Shown: positions 7,122-15,497, counted from the stretch's first letter. The stretch is DNA of 17,773 nucleotides from Sphingomonas sp. CCH9-E2 (GCF_001557215.1 NZ_LSJM01000353.1:1-17773), one strand, 5' to 3'. Notes: generated by a model not told the origin, from the sequence alone. Program-made: numbers and translations.

Positions 7122-7811
7122 ATGCGACGCTTCTGGAAGGAGGTCGCGCTGGTCGCGGCCGATGGCGGGCATGACGTGCATCTCGACGGCAAGCCGGTGC
7201 GCACGCCGGGCCGCGCGCCACTGACCTTGCCCAATCCGGCGCTGGCCGAGGCGGTGGCCGAGGAATGGCGCGGCGTCGGAGAGACGATCGACCCGCGCGC
7301 GATGCCGCTCACGGGCCTGGCCAATGCGGCGATCGACCGGATCGCGCCCGACCCCGCCGCCTTTGCCGCCGGTCTTGCCAAATATGGCGAAAGCGACCTG
7401 CTCTGCTACCGCGCCGACCATCCGCTCGAATTGCAGCTGCGGCAGGCGGCCAGCTGGGACCCGCTGCTTGGCTGGGCGCGGCAGCGCTATGGCGCAGCAC
7501 TGATCGCGACCACCGGCATCGTGCATGTCGCCCAGCCCGCCGCGGCCGTGGCTGCGCTGGCCGAGGCGGTTGCGGCGCGGTCGGCGTTCGAGCTGGCCGG
7601 GCTGTCGCCGATCGTGACGGTCACCGGGTCGCTGGTCGCGGCGCTGGCGCTGATCGAGCGTGCCGCCGACCCGGAGGATATCTGGTCCGCCGCCAATCTG
7701 GACGAGGATTGGCAGGTCGAGCATTGGGGCGAGGATGATCTCGCGCGCAAGGCGCGCGACGCCCGCCGCGCCGATTATACGGCTGCGGTCCGGTTTCTCC
7801 ATTTGCTCTGA
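7122..7811 (+). CDS. ATP12 family chaperone for F1-ATPase assembly
   Basis: The 229-residue protein matches the ATP12 family over its length: MRRFWKEVALVAADGGHDVHLDGKPVRTPGRAPLTLPNPALAEAVAEEW at the start, PLTGLANAAIDRI (65-77), the YGESDLLCYRAD segment (86-97) and the WSAANLDEDWQVEHWGEDD segment near the end. In mitochondria Atp12p binds the F1 alpha subunit during assembly; alphaproteobacteria carry the bacterial orthologue. Presence of this gene is itself a sign of an alphaproteobacterium. It lies 4 bases after the small membrane protein gene and ends the crcB-rluC run; a 61-base gap follows. Confidence 0.93.
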   Translation: MRRFWKEVALVAADGGHDVHLDGKPVRTPGRAPLTLPNPALAEAVAEEWRGVGETIDPRAMPLTGLANAAIDRIAPDPAAFAAGLAKYGESDLLCYRADHPLELQLRQAASWDPLLGWARQRYGAALIATTGIVHVAQPAAAVAALAEAVAARSAFELAGLSPIVTVTGSLVAALALIERAADPEDIWSAANLDEDWQVEHWGEDDLARKARDARRADYTAAVRFLHLL

Positions 7812-7826
7812 ATGAGTAGGATGGTA

Positions 7827-7839
7827 GCGATATCATCGC
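7827..7839. promoter_or_regulatory. Short inverted repeat before the antiporter gene
   Basis: GCGAT-atc-ATCGC forms a perfect 5-base inverted repeat in the 61-base gap before the antiporter. Its left half is also a fair -10-like box (GCGATATC, 7 of 8 to GCTANAWC), but no -35 is visible at the usual spacing. It could be an operator or chance. Confidence 0.25.
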
Positions 7840-7872
7840 GATAGACCGGCCAGGAGGTCGCGCAAAAAGGGG

Positions 7873-9276
7873 ATGGGCGTGTTTGAGGAATTGTTCGCCG
7901 ATACATTGCGTGCATTGGGCGACGTCATGGGTGCCCATGGCCCGGCGGTGAATGCCGCCGCGAGCTTCACCCCTAATGACCACAGCATCCATTTCTTCCT
8001 GCAGCTCGCGCTGATCATTCTCGCCGCGCGCGTGGTCGGATGGATGGGGCAGAAATTCCTCGGCCAGCCGCAGGTGGTGGGCGAGATGATCGCGGGCGTC
8101 GTGCTCGGCCCGTCGCTGTTCGGCCTGTTCTTTCCCGAGCTGCAGGGGGCGATCTTCCCCAAGGAAACCAAGAACATCCTGTATGTCGGCGCGCAGTTCG
8201 GCGTTGGCCTCTACATGTTCCTCGTCGGCTGCACACTCCATCTCGACCATTTCAAGACCAAGGCGAAGAGCGCCGCCACCGTATCGGTTGCCGGCATCGC
8301 CACGCCGTTCCTGTGCGCGGTGTTGCTGACGCCGTGGCTGCTGAGCATGCCGGGGCTGTTTGCGGACGGCATCAGCCAGTGGAGCGCGACGCTGTTCATG
8401 GGCGCGTGCATCGCGCTGACCGCCTTTCCGATGCTGGCGCGGATCATCAACGAACGCGGCCTTGCCAAGACCTCACTCGGCACGCTGTCGCTGACGGCGG
8501 GGGCGTTCGACGACGCGGTGTCGTGGTGCGTGCTGGCGATCGTGCTCGCGACTTTTGGCGGCGGTCCCGGCATCGCGGTGATCGCCATCGTCGGCGGCAT
8601 CGCCTTCACGCTGTTCATGCTGCTCTTCGGCAAGCGCCTGCTCGCCCCACTGGGCCGCGCGGTCGAGGCGCGGGGCGAGATGACCAACCTGGTGCTCGCG
8701 ATTACGCTGATCCTGTTCTGCCTGTCCGCCTTCGTGATGGACGCGATCGGCATTCACGCCGTGTTCGGCGGTTTCCTGCTGGGTGTGTGCATGCCGCGCG
8801 GGCTGTTCGTCGAGGAACTGAAGCGCAAGGTCGAGCCGCTGGCGGTGGTCATGCTGCTGCCGATGTTCTTCACCTATTCGGGGCTCAACACCCGGATGGA
8901 CATGGTCAACAGCCTGCCTTTGCTCGCCATCGCGCTGGGCATTCTGGCGGTTTCGATCCTGGCGAAGCTCGGCGCATGCTGGGCAGCAGCGCGGCTGTCG
9001 GGCGAGGACAATCGCACCGCGCTCGGCATCGGCGCGCTGATGAACTCGCGCGGGCTGATGGAGTTGATCATCATCAACATCGGCCTGCAAAAGGGCATTA
9101 TCGGGCCGACGCTGTTTTCGATGATGGTGCTGATGGCGATCGTCACGACGATGATGGCTGGCCCGCTGTTCGAAGCGGTTTATGGCAAGCGCGCGCGGGC
9201 GAGCGGCGAACTGGACGCGCTGCGCGGCGAGGATGGCGACGCGCGTGGTGCCGCCATCGCTCCGCGCCCGGCCTAA
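7873..9276 (+). CDS. CPA2-family monovalent cation:proton antiporter
   Basis: The 467-residue protein has an N-terminal cytoplasmic or periplasmic segment of about 38 residues followed by some twelve hydrophobic helices. The CPA2 (KefB/NapA-type) signatures are present: GQPQVVGEMIAGVVLGPSLFG (64-84), ALTAFPMLARII (181-192) and the ion-binding GAFDDAVSW with the adjacent Asp213-Asp214 that marks electrogenic antiporters. There is no C-terminal TrkA-N or RCK domain; the protein ends in a short acidic tail, so it is not a full-length KefB/C. It exchanges Na+ or K+ for protons. The ATG at 7873 directly abuts AAGGGG (7867-7872), while the in-frame GTG at 7879 has ideal spacing, so the true start may be 7879. 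It converges with the next gene with only 3 bases between stops. Confidence 0.9.
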   Translation: MGVFEELFADTLRALGDVMGAHGPAVNAAASFTPNDHSIHFFLQLALIILAARVVGWMGQKFLGQPQVVGEMIAGVVLGPSLFGLFFPELQGAIFPKETKNILYVGAQFGVGLYMFLVGCTLHLDHFKTKAKSAATVSVAGIATPFLCAVLLTPWLLSMPGLFADGISQWSATLFMGACIALTAFPMLARIINERGLAKTSLGTLSLTAGAFDDAVSWCVLAIVLATFGGGPGIAVIAIVGGIAFTLFMLLFGKRLLAPLGRAVEARGEMTNLVLAITLILFCLSAFVMDAIGIHAVFGGFLLGVCMPRGLFVEELKRKVEPLAVVMLLPMFFTYSGLNTRMDMVNSLPLLAIALGILAVSILAKLGACWAAARLSGEDNRTALGIGALMNSRGLMELIIINIGLQKGIIGPTLFSMMVLMAIVTTMMAGPLFEAVYGKRARASGELDALRGEDGDARGAAIAPRPA

Positions 9277-9279
9277 ACG

Positions 9280-9840
9280 CTAGACCACCGGTGCGGCAGG
9301 CTTGGGCAGCAGCCAGGCGATCACCGCCCCTGCGGCGAGCCAGCCCGCGACTTCGCTGATCCACAGATAGATGAAATAGCCCCAGGGGGCGTGATTGAAC
9401 ACCGGCTGTCCCAGCTGGCTGTAGGCGGTGAAGGCCACTGCAAACAGTGCGACGGCGGTCAGCCGCTGGGCGAAGCTCATGCCGATCGTGAGCCGCGCCA
9501 GCGCGAAGGCCAGCAGCAGCGCGCAGAGGATGCCGAGGATCAGCCCGCCGACCAGTGCGGCGGTATCGGGCAGCGCGAAACCGTTGGTGTTGAACAGCAC
9601 CAAAGCCGTCGGTCCCTCGCCATAAGCCTGCGTGCCCAGGGGCGTGCCGGGCCAGGGAATCGGATAGGCGCCGCTGCCGTTGGGGCCGAGATGCTGGGCC
9701 AGCGCGGCCTGAACCGCGACGCTGGCGCTGTCGCCCGCGTTGCTGGTCGCCAGCATCGACAGCGGCGTGCCCCAGAAGATGAACCCGACGATCCACATCG
9801 CGACCCCGCCCAGCAGGCCGCCCAGCAAGACTCTTGGCAT
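9280..9840 (-). CDS. Uncharacterised four-helix membrane protein
   Basis: The 186-residue protein has hydrophobic helices at about 3-23 (VLLGGLLGGVAMWIVGFIFWG), 90-115, 121-143 and 153-178, with a hydrophilic loop of about 60 residues between the first two that includes an AYPIPWPGTP segment and ends in GPTALVLFNTNGFALPD. I do not recognise the family. GGGGAGAG lies about 6 bases before the ATG and supports this start. It follows gmk on the same strand after 64 bases that contain a hairpin, so it may be read separately from gmk. Confidence 0.75.
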   Translation of the reverse strand: MPRVLLGGLLGGVAMWIVGFIFWGTPLSMLATSNAGDSASVAVQAALAQHLGPNGSGAYPIPWPGTPLGTQAYGEGPTALVLFNTNGFALPDTAALVGGLILGILCALLLAFALARLTIGMSFAQRLTAVALFAVAFTAYSQLGQPVFNHAPWGYFIYLWISEVAGWLAAGAVIAWLLPKPAAPVV

Positions 9841-9860
9841 TTGCGCTCTCCCCGTTGTTT

Positions 9861-9880
9861 GGCCGCAGTTTAGTGCAGCC
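9861..9880 (-). terminator. Hairpin between gmk and the downstream membrane protein gene
   Basis: In the minus-strand RNA, GGCTGCA pairs with TGCGGCC around a CTAAAC loop (7 base pairs with one G-U). On the plus strand the same position would be a C-A mismatch, so the fold suits minus-strand transcripts. There is no U-run after it, so it may be an attenuator, a weak terminator or chance. Confidence 0.3.
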
Positions 9881-9904
9881 GTAACAATCTGAGGACAGGA
9901 AAGT

Positions 9905-10579
9905 TCAGCGCGTGGCCAAGCCCATTTCGATCGCTTCTTCGGCGCGTTCGCGGATGAAACCGATCAGGCCGGGCTTGCGCGAGCGCTTCTCGCGCTCGGC
10001 CTTCAGGATGGTGTGGACCTTCTCGAAACAGGCGTCGAGATCGTCGTTGACCACGACATAGTCATAGCCGTCCCAGTGGCTCAGCTCACGCTCGGCGCGC
10101 TTCATGCGATACTGGATCACATCCTCGCTGTCGGTCGCGCGCGCGCGCAGGCGCTTTTCGAGTTCGGTGAGCGAGGGCGGTACGATGAAGATGCGGACGA
10201 CATCGCCGCCCTCCAGCTGGAACAGCTGCTGCGCGCCCTGCCAATCCACGTCGAACAGCACGTCCTGCCCGGCGGCGAGCATCCGCTTTACCGGCTCACG
10301 CGGGGTGCCGTAGCGATAGTTGAAGACATGCGCCCATTCGAGGAATTCGTGCCGTGCGGCGCGCGCCTTGAACTCGTCGGTGCTGAGGAAGTGATATTCG
10401 CGGCCATCCTGCTCGCCCGCGCGGATCGGACGGGTGGTCGCGGAGACCGAGACGCCCATGCCGGGTTCGCGTTCGAGCAGCTTGCGCGCGATCGTCGACT
10501 TGCCTGCGCCGGAGGGAGAGGACAGGACAAAGAGAACGCCCCTGCGGTCGAACTCAAATTTGGAATCGCGATGCGCCAT
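9905..10579 (-). CDS. gmk: Guanylate kinase
   Basis: From the ATG at 10579 the protein has 224 residues. The P-loop is SSPSGAGKST (20-29), followed by VSVSATTRPIRAGEQDGREYHFLS, the GMP-binding segment, and the YRYGTP and DVLFDVDWQGAQQL motifs typical of guanylate kinase. It converts GMP and ATP to GDP and ADP in the cytoplasm. A second in-frame ATG at 10588 adds MAR. I prefer 10579, because the candidate promoter upstream puts its -10 across 10588, and neither ATG has a Shine-Dalgarno site. The basic segment EREKRSRKP near residue 195 and the alpha-helical tail RERAEEAIEMGLATR are C-terminal. It lies 39 bases (48 from the preferred start) after the small-protein cluster on the same strand. 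Confidence 0.95.
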   Translation of the reverse strand: MAHRDSKFEFDRRGVLFVLSSPSGAGKSTIARKLLEREPGMGVSVSATTRPIRAGEQDGREYHFLSTDEFKARAARHEFLEWAHVFNYRYGTPREPVKRMLAAGQDVLFDVDWQGAQQLFQLEGGDVVRIFIVPPSLTELEKRLRARATDSEDVIQYRMKRAERELSHWDGYDYVVVNDDLDACFEKVHTILKAEREKRSRKPGLIGFIRERAEEAIEMGLATR

Positions 10580-10586
10580 GCGCGCC

Positions 10587-10614
10587 ATTGGCGCGGAGGG
10601 AGCGCTCTCGTCAA
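10587..10614 (-). promoter_or_regulatory. Candidate gmk promoter, leaderless geometry
   Basis: On the minus strand TTGACGA (10614-10608), 13 bases, GCGCCAAT (10594-10587), then 7 bases to the ATG at 10579. The -35 box is close to the alphaproteobacterial consensus; the -10 is weak. The overall distance equals that at sspB and hisB, so initiation would fall at the start codon. Confidence 0.3.
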
Positions 10615-10627
10615 GCGTGGGACGGGG

Positions 10628-10819
10628 TTAATAGCGCCGCTTGCGCCCGGTCAGGAGCGACCAGAGCAGGATCAAGCCGCCGATCACCCAGCCGAACGGA
10701 CCCATTCGGGTCAGCGCGCGCTGACCGACTGCGCCGATAATCGCACCCTTCATCCCGCCACGTCCGTCGCGGCGATCGATTGCGCGACCGACCAACATGG
10801 CGAAGATCGTGCGGATCAT
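10628..10819 (-). CDS. Small glycine-rich membrane protein B of a tandem paralogue pair
   Basis: Starting at the ATG at 10819 the product has 63 residues (MIRTIFAMLVG...). It has an N-terminal helix, the motif GRAIDRRDGRGGMKGAIIG (11-29), a hydrophobic helix (FGWVIGGLILLWSLL, 42-56) and a basic end (TGRKRRY). The frame is open further upstream, but that part overlaps the neighbour's coding sequence; the ATG inside the neighbour's ATGA stop overlap is the credible start. It aligns without gaps to the 65-residue neighbour and shares Met1-Ile2, Gly11, Asp15, Asp18-Gly19, Gly21-Gly22, Gly25, Gly29, Arg34 and Pro41, about 18 of 63 identities by hand. Function unknown. Confidence 0.72.
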   Translation of the reverse strand: MIRTIFAMLVGRAIDRRDGRGGMKGAIIGAVGQRALTRMGPFGWVIGGLILLWSLLTGRKRRY

Positions 10820-11013
10820 GCCGAGCGCGCCTGCCACCGGCGGCGGACATAACGCGCGCCGAGCGCAGCTGCGCCCAGCACGATCGCGGCCGGGATCACC
10901 GTCTTGCCGACGCGCCACGCCGCAATGCCGGCGATGGTGCCGAGCGTGCCGCCTTCGCCATCGCTCTCATCGACGCGCTTACCGATATAGCCTGCCACCA
11001 GGTCGCCGATCAT
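10816..11013 (-). CDS. Small glycine-rich membrane protein A of a tandem paralogue pair
   Basis: The 65-residue product (MIGDLVAGYIG...) has the motif GKRVDESDGEGGTLGTIAG (11-29), a hydrophobic helix about 39-54 (VIPAAIVLGAAALGAR) and a basic tail (YVRRRWQAR). It starts inside the stop of the 44-residue gene (ATGA) with AAGGAG upstream and ends overlapping the 63-residue gene, so the three are translationally coupled. Similarity to its downstream neighbour suggests an old tandem duplication. The glycine spacing (GxGGxxGxxxG) is of the glycine-zipper type that favours helix packing in membranes. No named family recognised. Confidence 0.72.
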   Translation of the reverse strand: MIGDLVAGYIGKRVDESDGEGGTLGTIAGIAAWRVGKTVIPAAIVLGAAALGARYVRRRWQARSA

Positions 11014-11144
11014 TGTCCAAACTCCTTGCTACCGGTAGCCAGGTCGAACACCTCACCCATGCCGCGCAGGCCGGTCCAGAATGCCGCACCCGCAAATGCG
11101 ACCGCGACTCCGCCGAGCAACATGCCGATGACCGATGCGTCCAT
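11010..11144 (-). CDS. 44-residue single-helix membrane protein, first of three small genes
   Basis: On the minus strand an ATG at 11144, preceded by GGAGGGTTGG (GGAGG about 8 bases before), opens 44 codons: MDASVIGMLLGGVAVAFAGAAFWTGLRGMGEVFDLATGSKEFGQ when written in two parts (MDASVIGMLLGGVAVAFAGA, then AFWTGLRGMGEVFDLATGSK, then EFGQ). A single hydrophobic helix covers about 5-24. Its TGA overlaps the ATG of the 65-residue gene. The good ribosome site and the exact 4-base overlap are the coding evidence. It is too short for most gene callers and may be missing from annotations. Function unknown. Confidence 0.6.
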   Translation of the reverse strand: MDASVIGMLLGGVAVAFAGAAFWTGLRGMGEVFDLATGSKEFGQ

Positions 11145-11264
11145 TAACCAACCCTCCGTTCGCAGGAGGAAAAGCGCGAAACCGCAATGGGTTCCGCAGC
11201 GTGGCGCGAAGAGCCGATCCTCTCCCTAACGGGGGAGGATTATGGAAGCGTCTAAAGTGCGTGC
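11145..11264 (-). other. Intergenic region between fumC and the small-protein cluster
   Basis: This 120-base gap downstream of fumC carries the hairpin at 11217-11240 and the ribosome site of the 44-residue gene. I see no good promoter with both boxes, although TTGCGGT followed by a pyrimidine-rich stretch is present on the minus strand. Confidence 0.5.
11217..11240 (-). terminator. Strong hairpin downstream of fumC
   Basis: ATCCTCTCCC and GGGGGAGGAT form a 10-base stem (one G-T wobble) around a 4-base loop. It lies 24 bases past the fumC stop. There is no T-run on either side, so it may be a U-less terminator, an RNA-stabilising 3' structure or one copy of a dispersed palindromic repeat of the kind common between sphingomonad genes. 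Confidence 0.45.
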
Positions 11265-12650
<1,386 letters not shown>

Positions 12651-12668
12651 GCAGCCTCCATCATCCCC

Positions 12669-12694
12669 GTCCAAGCTGGGATGCGTGGCCGCAA
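12669..12694 (-). promoter_or_regulatory. Candidate fumC promoter
   Basis: On the minus strand TTGCGGC (12694-12688), 11 bases, GCTTGGAC (12676-12669). Both boxes are partial matches to the alphaproteobacterial consensus. Unlike the leaderless candidates, it leaves room for a short leader with the GGAGG site. Confidence 0.25.
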
Positions 12695-12703
12695 ACGCAA
12701 GCC

Positions 12704-13189
12704 TTACTTCTTGCGCTTGAAGTCCACAGCGACGACGTTTGACCCGTCCTCGACCGGGGTTGCGACCGGCGGCTCGTCATTTTCCGCTTCGTCGTGCGGA
12801 TCGGGACCGTCGGGGTCTTCGGCGGCCTGAAAGCGCAGCTCGAAATTGACCGCGGGATCGTGAAAACCGGTGATCGCGGCGAACGGGATCGTCAGGATCG
12901 ACGGGATCTGGTTGAAGCTGAGGCCGACCGAAAAGCGGTTGTCGTCGACCTTGAGGTCCCAGAAACGGTGCTGAAGCACGATCGTCATCTCGTCCGGGAA
13001 ACGTTCGATCAGCCGGTCGGGGATGTCCACGCCGGGCGCACGCGTCTTGAACGTGATGTAGAAATGGTGCGCGCCGGGCAGCGCACCGGTCGCGGCGACC
13101 TGATCCAGCACCCGGCCGACGACCGCGCGCAGGGCCTCCTGCACGATCTCGTCATAGGGAATCAAACTGTCGGGTACGTTGCCGGTCAT
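12704..13189 (-). CDS. sspB: ClpXP adaptor protein SspB (alphaproteobacterial type)
   Basis: The 161-residue protein starts [28 protein letters not shown] and contains [20 protein letters not shown] (about 45-64), [17 protein letters not shown] (68-84), [33 protein letters not shown]. This matches SspB-alpha, which delivers ssrA-tagged and some regulatory substrates to ClpXP. A long acidic disordered linker ([16 protein letters not shown]) leads to the conserved C-terminal tail [11 protein letters not shown], the likely ClpX-binding segment. The frame is open upstream to 13363, but that part overlaps the hisB promoter and start; the ATG at 13189 fits the family N-terminus. Confidence 0.93.
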   Translation of the reverse strand: MTGNVPDSLIPYDEIVQEALRAVVGRVLDQVAATGALPGAHHFYITFKTRAPGVDIPDRLIERFPDEMTIVLQHRFWDLKVDDNRFSVGLSFNQIPSILTIPFAAITGFHDPAVNFELRFQAAEDPDGPDPHDEAENDEPPVATPVEDGSNVVAVDFKRKK

Positions 13190-13196
13190 ATGCCCT

Positions 13197-13224
13197 GACC
13201 TAGCGACGCCAGCGGAGCGGTCAA
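13197..13224 (-). promoter_or_regulatory. sspB promoter, leaderless geometry
   Basis: On the minus strand TTGACCG (13224-13218), 13 bases, GCTAGGTC (13204-13197), then 7 bases to the ATG at 13189. This is the best match in the window to the alphaproteobacterial housekeeping consensus (TTGaCgS, 10-14 bases, GCTANAWC). The first T of the -35 box lies 35 bases before the A of ATG, so the mRNA probably starts at the start codon. Confidence 0.5.
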
Positions 13225-13257
13225 GATTTCTTGCCACTCCCCAAAGCGCAGGGATGA

Positions 13258-13285
13258 TTGCACCTGCCCGCGCAACCGCTATGGG
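13258..13285 (+). promoter_or_regulatory. Candidate hisB promoter, leaderless geometry
   Basis: TTGCACC (13258-13264), 13 bases, GCTATGGG (13278-13285), then 7 bases to the ATG at 13293. Box quality is modest, but spacing and distance to the start codon equal those of the divergent sspB promoter. No attenuator-like His-rich leader peptide is visible before hisB. Confidence 0.3.
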
Positions 13286-13292
13286 GACGGCC

Positions 13293-13880
13293 ATGCGTAC
13301 CGCCACGATCAGCCGCAAGACCAGCGAGACTTCGGTCGATGTGACCGTGAACCTCGATGGCACCGGCAGCTATGCGATCTCCACCGGGATCGGCTTTTTC
13401 GACCATATGCTCGAGCAGCTGTCGCGCCATTCGCTGATCGACCTCGACGTAAGGACGGTCGGCGACCTGCATATCGACCAGCACCACACGGTCGAGGACA
13501 CCGGCCTTGCGATCGGCGAGGCGGTGGCCAAGGCGCTGGGCGACAAGCGCGGCATCCGCCGCTACGCCGATGCCCTCTCGCCCATGGACGAAACGCTGAC
13601 CCGCGTCGCGCTCGACATTTCGGGGCGACCCTTCCTCGTGTGGAAGACCGAGTTCAGCCAGAAGCGCCTCGGCGAGATGGACACCGAGATGTTTGAACAC
13701 TGGTTCCACAGCTTCGCCCAGACCGCCGGCCTGACGCTGCACGTCGAGACGCTCTACGGCAGCAACAACCACCATATCGCCGAAGCCGCGTTCAAGGGCC
13801 TGGCCCGCGCGCTGCGCGAAGCGGTGGAGATCGACCCGCGCAAGGCGGACACGATCCCGAGCACCAAGGGGACGCTGTAA
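13293..13880 (+). CDS. hisB: Imidazoleglycerol-phosphate dehydratase
   Basis: The 195-residue protein has the usual monofunctional length and the metal-binding motifs of the enzyme: [16 protein letters not shown] (33-47), [16 protein letters not shown] (58-73) and [23 protein letters not shown] (156-178). It removes water from imidazoleglycerol phosphate in histidine synthesis. The frame is open upstream and includes an ATG at 13281, but that region lies in the promoter; 13293 gives the family N-terminus [15 protein letters not shown]. Its TAA overlaps the next ATG by one base. Confidence 0.97.
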   Translation: MRTATISRKTSETSVDVTVNLDGTGSYAISTGIGFFDHMLEQLSRHSLIDLDVRTVGDLHIDQHHTVEDTGLAIGEAVAKALGDKRGIRRYADALSPMDETLTRVALDISGRPFLVWKTEFSQKRLGEMDTEMFEHWFHSFAQTAGLTLHVETLYGSNNHHIAEAAFKGLARALREAVEIDPRKADTIPSTKGTL

Positions 13881-14188
13881 TGGCGCGGCTGGACGCTGCA
13901 CCGGTCTGCGTCATCACCCTCACCTATGTCTCGCCGATCGAAGCGGTCGATGCGCAGCTGGCGGCGCATGTCGCCTGGCTGGAAGCCGGGTTCGAGGAAG
14001 GACTGCTGCTGATTGCGGGCCGTCAGGTGCCGCGTACCGGCGGCGTCATCCTGTGCCGCGGCCATCGCGCCGAGGTGGAGGCCTTTGCCGCCACCGATCC
14101 GTTCGTCACAGCCGGCGTTGCGACCGCGAGCGTGACCGAATTGGCGGCGAGCTTCGCCGCCGACGCGCTGGCGCCCTTGCTGTCATGA
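13880..14188 (+). CDS. YciI-like (YCII-related) small protein inside the his cluster
   Basis: The 102-residue protein has the layout of the YCII domain: an initial beta strand (PVCVITLTYVSP), a helix with the conserved His30 (AQLAAHVAWLEAGFEEG), strand LLLIAGRQVPRTGGVILC with Arg48, and the AFAATDPFVTAGVA segment containing Asp73-Pro74-Phe75 common in this family. YciI-type proteins form ferredoxin-like alpha/beta-barrel dimers with a His-Asp active-site pair; few have a known reaction. It overlaps hisB by 1 base and hisH by 4, so it is co-translated with the histidine genes. A role in the pathway is not established; it could remove a reactive by-product or be a passenger. Confidence 0.87.
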   Translation: MARLDAAPVCVITLTYVSPIEAVDAQLAAHVAWLEAGFEEGLLLIAGRQVPRTGGVILCRGHRAEVEAFAATDPFVTAGVATASVTELAASFAADALAPLLS

Positions 14189-14784
14189 CCATCGCGCTGA
14201 TCGATTACGGCGCGGGCAATCTTCATTCGGTCCACAATGCGCTGAAGGCCGCCGGGGCGGTGGGCGTCGCCGTTACGGCCGATCCCGACGTGGTGGCGCG
14301 GGCCGATCGCGTCGTCCTGCCCGGTGTCGGCGCGTTCGGCGCGTGCGCGGCGGGGCTGCGCGCGATTCCCGGCATGGTCGCGGCGATGGAGCGCCGCGTG
14401 CTGGAGCAGGGCGCGCCGTTCCTGGGCGTGTGCGTCGGCATGCAGCTGCTCGCGACGCGCGGCGAGGAACATGGCAGCCATGATGGCCTGGGCTGGATGG
14501 ACGGCGTGGTACGCGAACTGCCGGCGACGCAGGTGCATGTCCCGCATATGGGCTGGAACGACGTGACCCCGCTATCGTCGCACGCGCTGATCGAGCCGGG
14601 TGAAGCCTATTTCCTGCACAGCTTTGCCTATTCGGGCAGCGGCGTGCTGGCGATCACCGACCATGGCGGCCCCGTCACTGCGGCGATCGGCCGCGACAAT
14701 ATCCTCGGGGTGCAGTTCCACCCCGAAAAGAGCCAGCATTACGGGCTGGCGCTGCTCCAGCGTTTTCTAGGGTGGAAGCCGTGA
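14185..14784 (+). CDS. hisH: Imidazole glycerol phosphate synthase, glutaminase subunit
   Basis: The 199-residue class I glutamine amidotransferase starts [16 protein letters not shown] and carries the nucleophile Cys83 in [11 protein letters not shown] and the His179/Glu181 pair in [10 protein letters not shown], completing the triad. It releases ammonia from glutamine and passes it to HisF. The start is the ATG in the ATGA overlap with the YciI gene; the longer open frame from 14053 is a shadow. It ends with TGA overlapping the GTG start of hisA. Confidence 0.97.
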   Translation: MTIALIDYGAGNLHSVHNALKAAGAVGVAVTADPDVVARADRVVLPGVGAFGACAAGLRAIPGMVAAMERRVLEQGAPFLGVCVGMQLLATRGEEHGSHDGLGWMDGVVRELPATQVHVPHMGWNDVTPLSSHALIEPGEAYFLHSFAYSGSGVLAITDHGGPVTAAIGRDNILGVQFHPEKSQHYGLALLQRFLGWKP

Positions 14785-15497
14785 TCGTTTTTCCTGCCAT
14801 CGACCTCAAATCCGGGCAGGTCGTCCGCCTTGCCGAAGGGGATATGGCGCGCGCCACCATCTATGGCGACGACCCCGCCGCGCAGGCCGGGTTGTTTGCG
14901 CAGGCGGGCGCCGAGTGGCTGCACGTCGTCGATCTCGATGGCGCGTTCGCCGGTGAGTCGATCAACGGTGTCGCGGTCGCGGCGATCGTCGATCGCTTTC
15001 CGGGCAAGGTCCAGCTGGGCGGCGGCATCCGCAACCGCGCGTCGGTCGAACGCTGGCTCGATCTTGGTGTCACCCGCGTGGTGATCGGCACTGCGGCGCT
15101 GGAAGACCCCGATTTCGTACGCGAGAGCGCCAAGGCGCATCCGGGCCGCGTCGTCGTGGCGGTGGACGCGCGCGACGGCTTCGTCGCGACCAAGGGCTGG
15201 GCGGATGTGTCGACCGTGTCGATCGCCGAACTCGGCCATCGCTTCGAGGATGTCGGTGTGGCGGCGCTGCTGTTCACCGATGTCGGCCGCGACGGGCTGC
15301 TCAAGGGCTGCAATGTCGAGGCGACGGTGGCGCTGGCGGCAGAGGTATCGATTCCGGTGATCGCCAGCGGCGGGGTCGCGGGGATCGCGGACATCCATGC
15401 GCTGGTCGGCAAGCCCGGCATCGAGGGCGTGATCACCGGGCGGGCGCTGTATGACGGGCGGCTCGACCTGGCCGAGGCAATCAGGGCGGCCGCATGA
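14781..15497 (+). CDS. hisA: ProFAR isomerase (phosphoribosylformimino-5-aminoimidazole carboxamide ribotide isomerase)
   Basis: The 238-residue TIM-barrel protein begins with a GTG ([17 protein letters not shown]), overlapping the hisH stop as GTGA. The two catalytic aspartates are Asp8 and Asp129 (VAVDARDG), and [12 protein letters not shown] and [12 protein letters not shown] form the phosphate-binding ends. An in-frame GTG at 14772 would add three residues, but 14781 matches the family N-terminus. It performs the Amadori-type isomerisation before HisF/HisH. Confidence 0.96.
   Translation: MIVFPAIDLKSGQVVRLAEGDMARATIYGDDPAAQAGLFAQAGAEWLHVVDLDGAFAGESINGVAVAAIVDRFPGKVQLGGGIRNRASVERWLDLGVTRVVIGTAALEDPDFVRESAKAHPGRVVVAVDARDGFVATKGWADVSTVSIAELGHRFEDVGVAALLFTDVGRDGLLKGCNVEATVALAAEVSIPVIASGGVAGIADIHALVGKPGIEGVITGRALYDGRLDLAEAIRAAA

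Noticed and set aside
13179..13292. N-terminal extension of hisB to 13179
   Set aside because: It would overlap the sspB start; the conserved protein begins at 13293.
13190..13292. His-rich leader peptide or attenuator before hisB
   Set aside because: No run of His codons or attenuator-like alternative hairpins in the gap.
13190..13363. N-terminal extension of sspB to 13363
   Set aside because: It would overlap the hisB start and the promoter region and does not match SspB N-termini.
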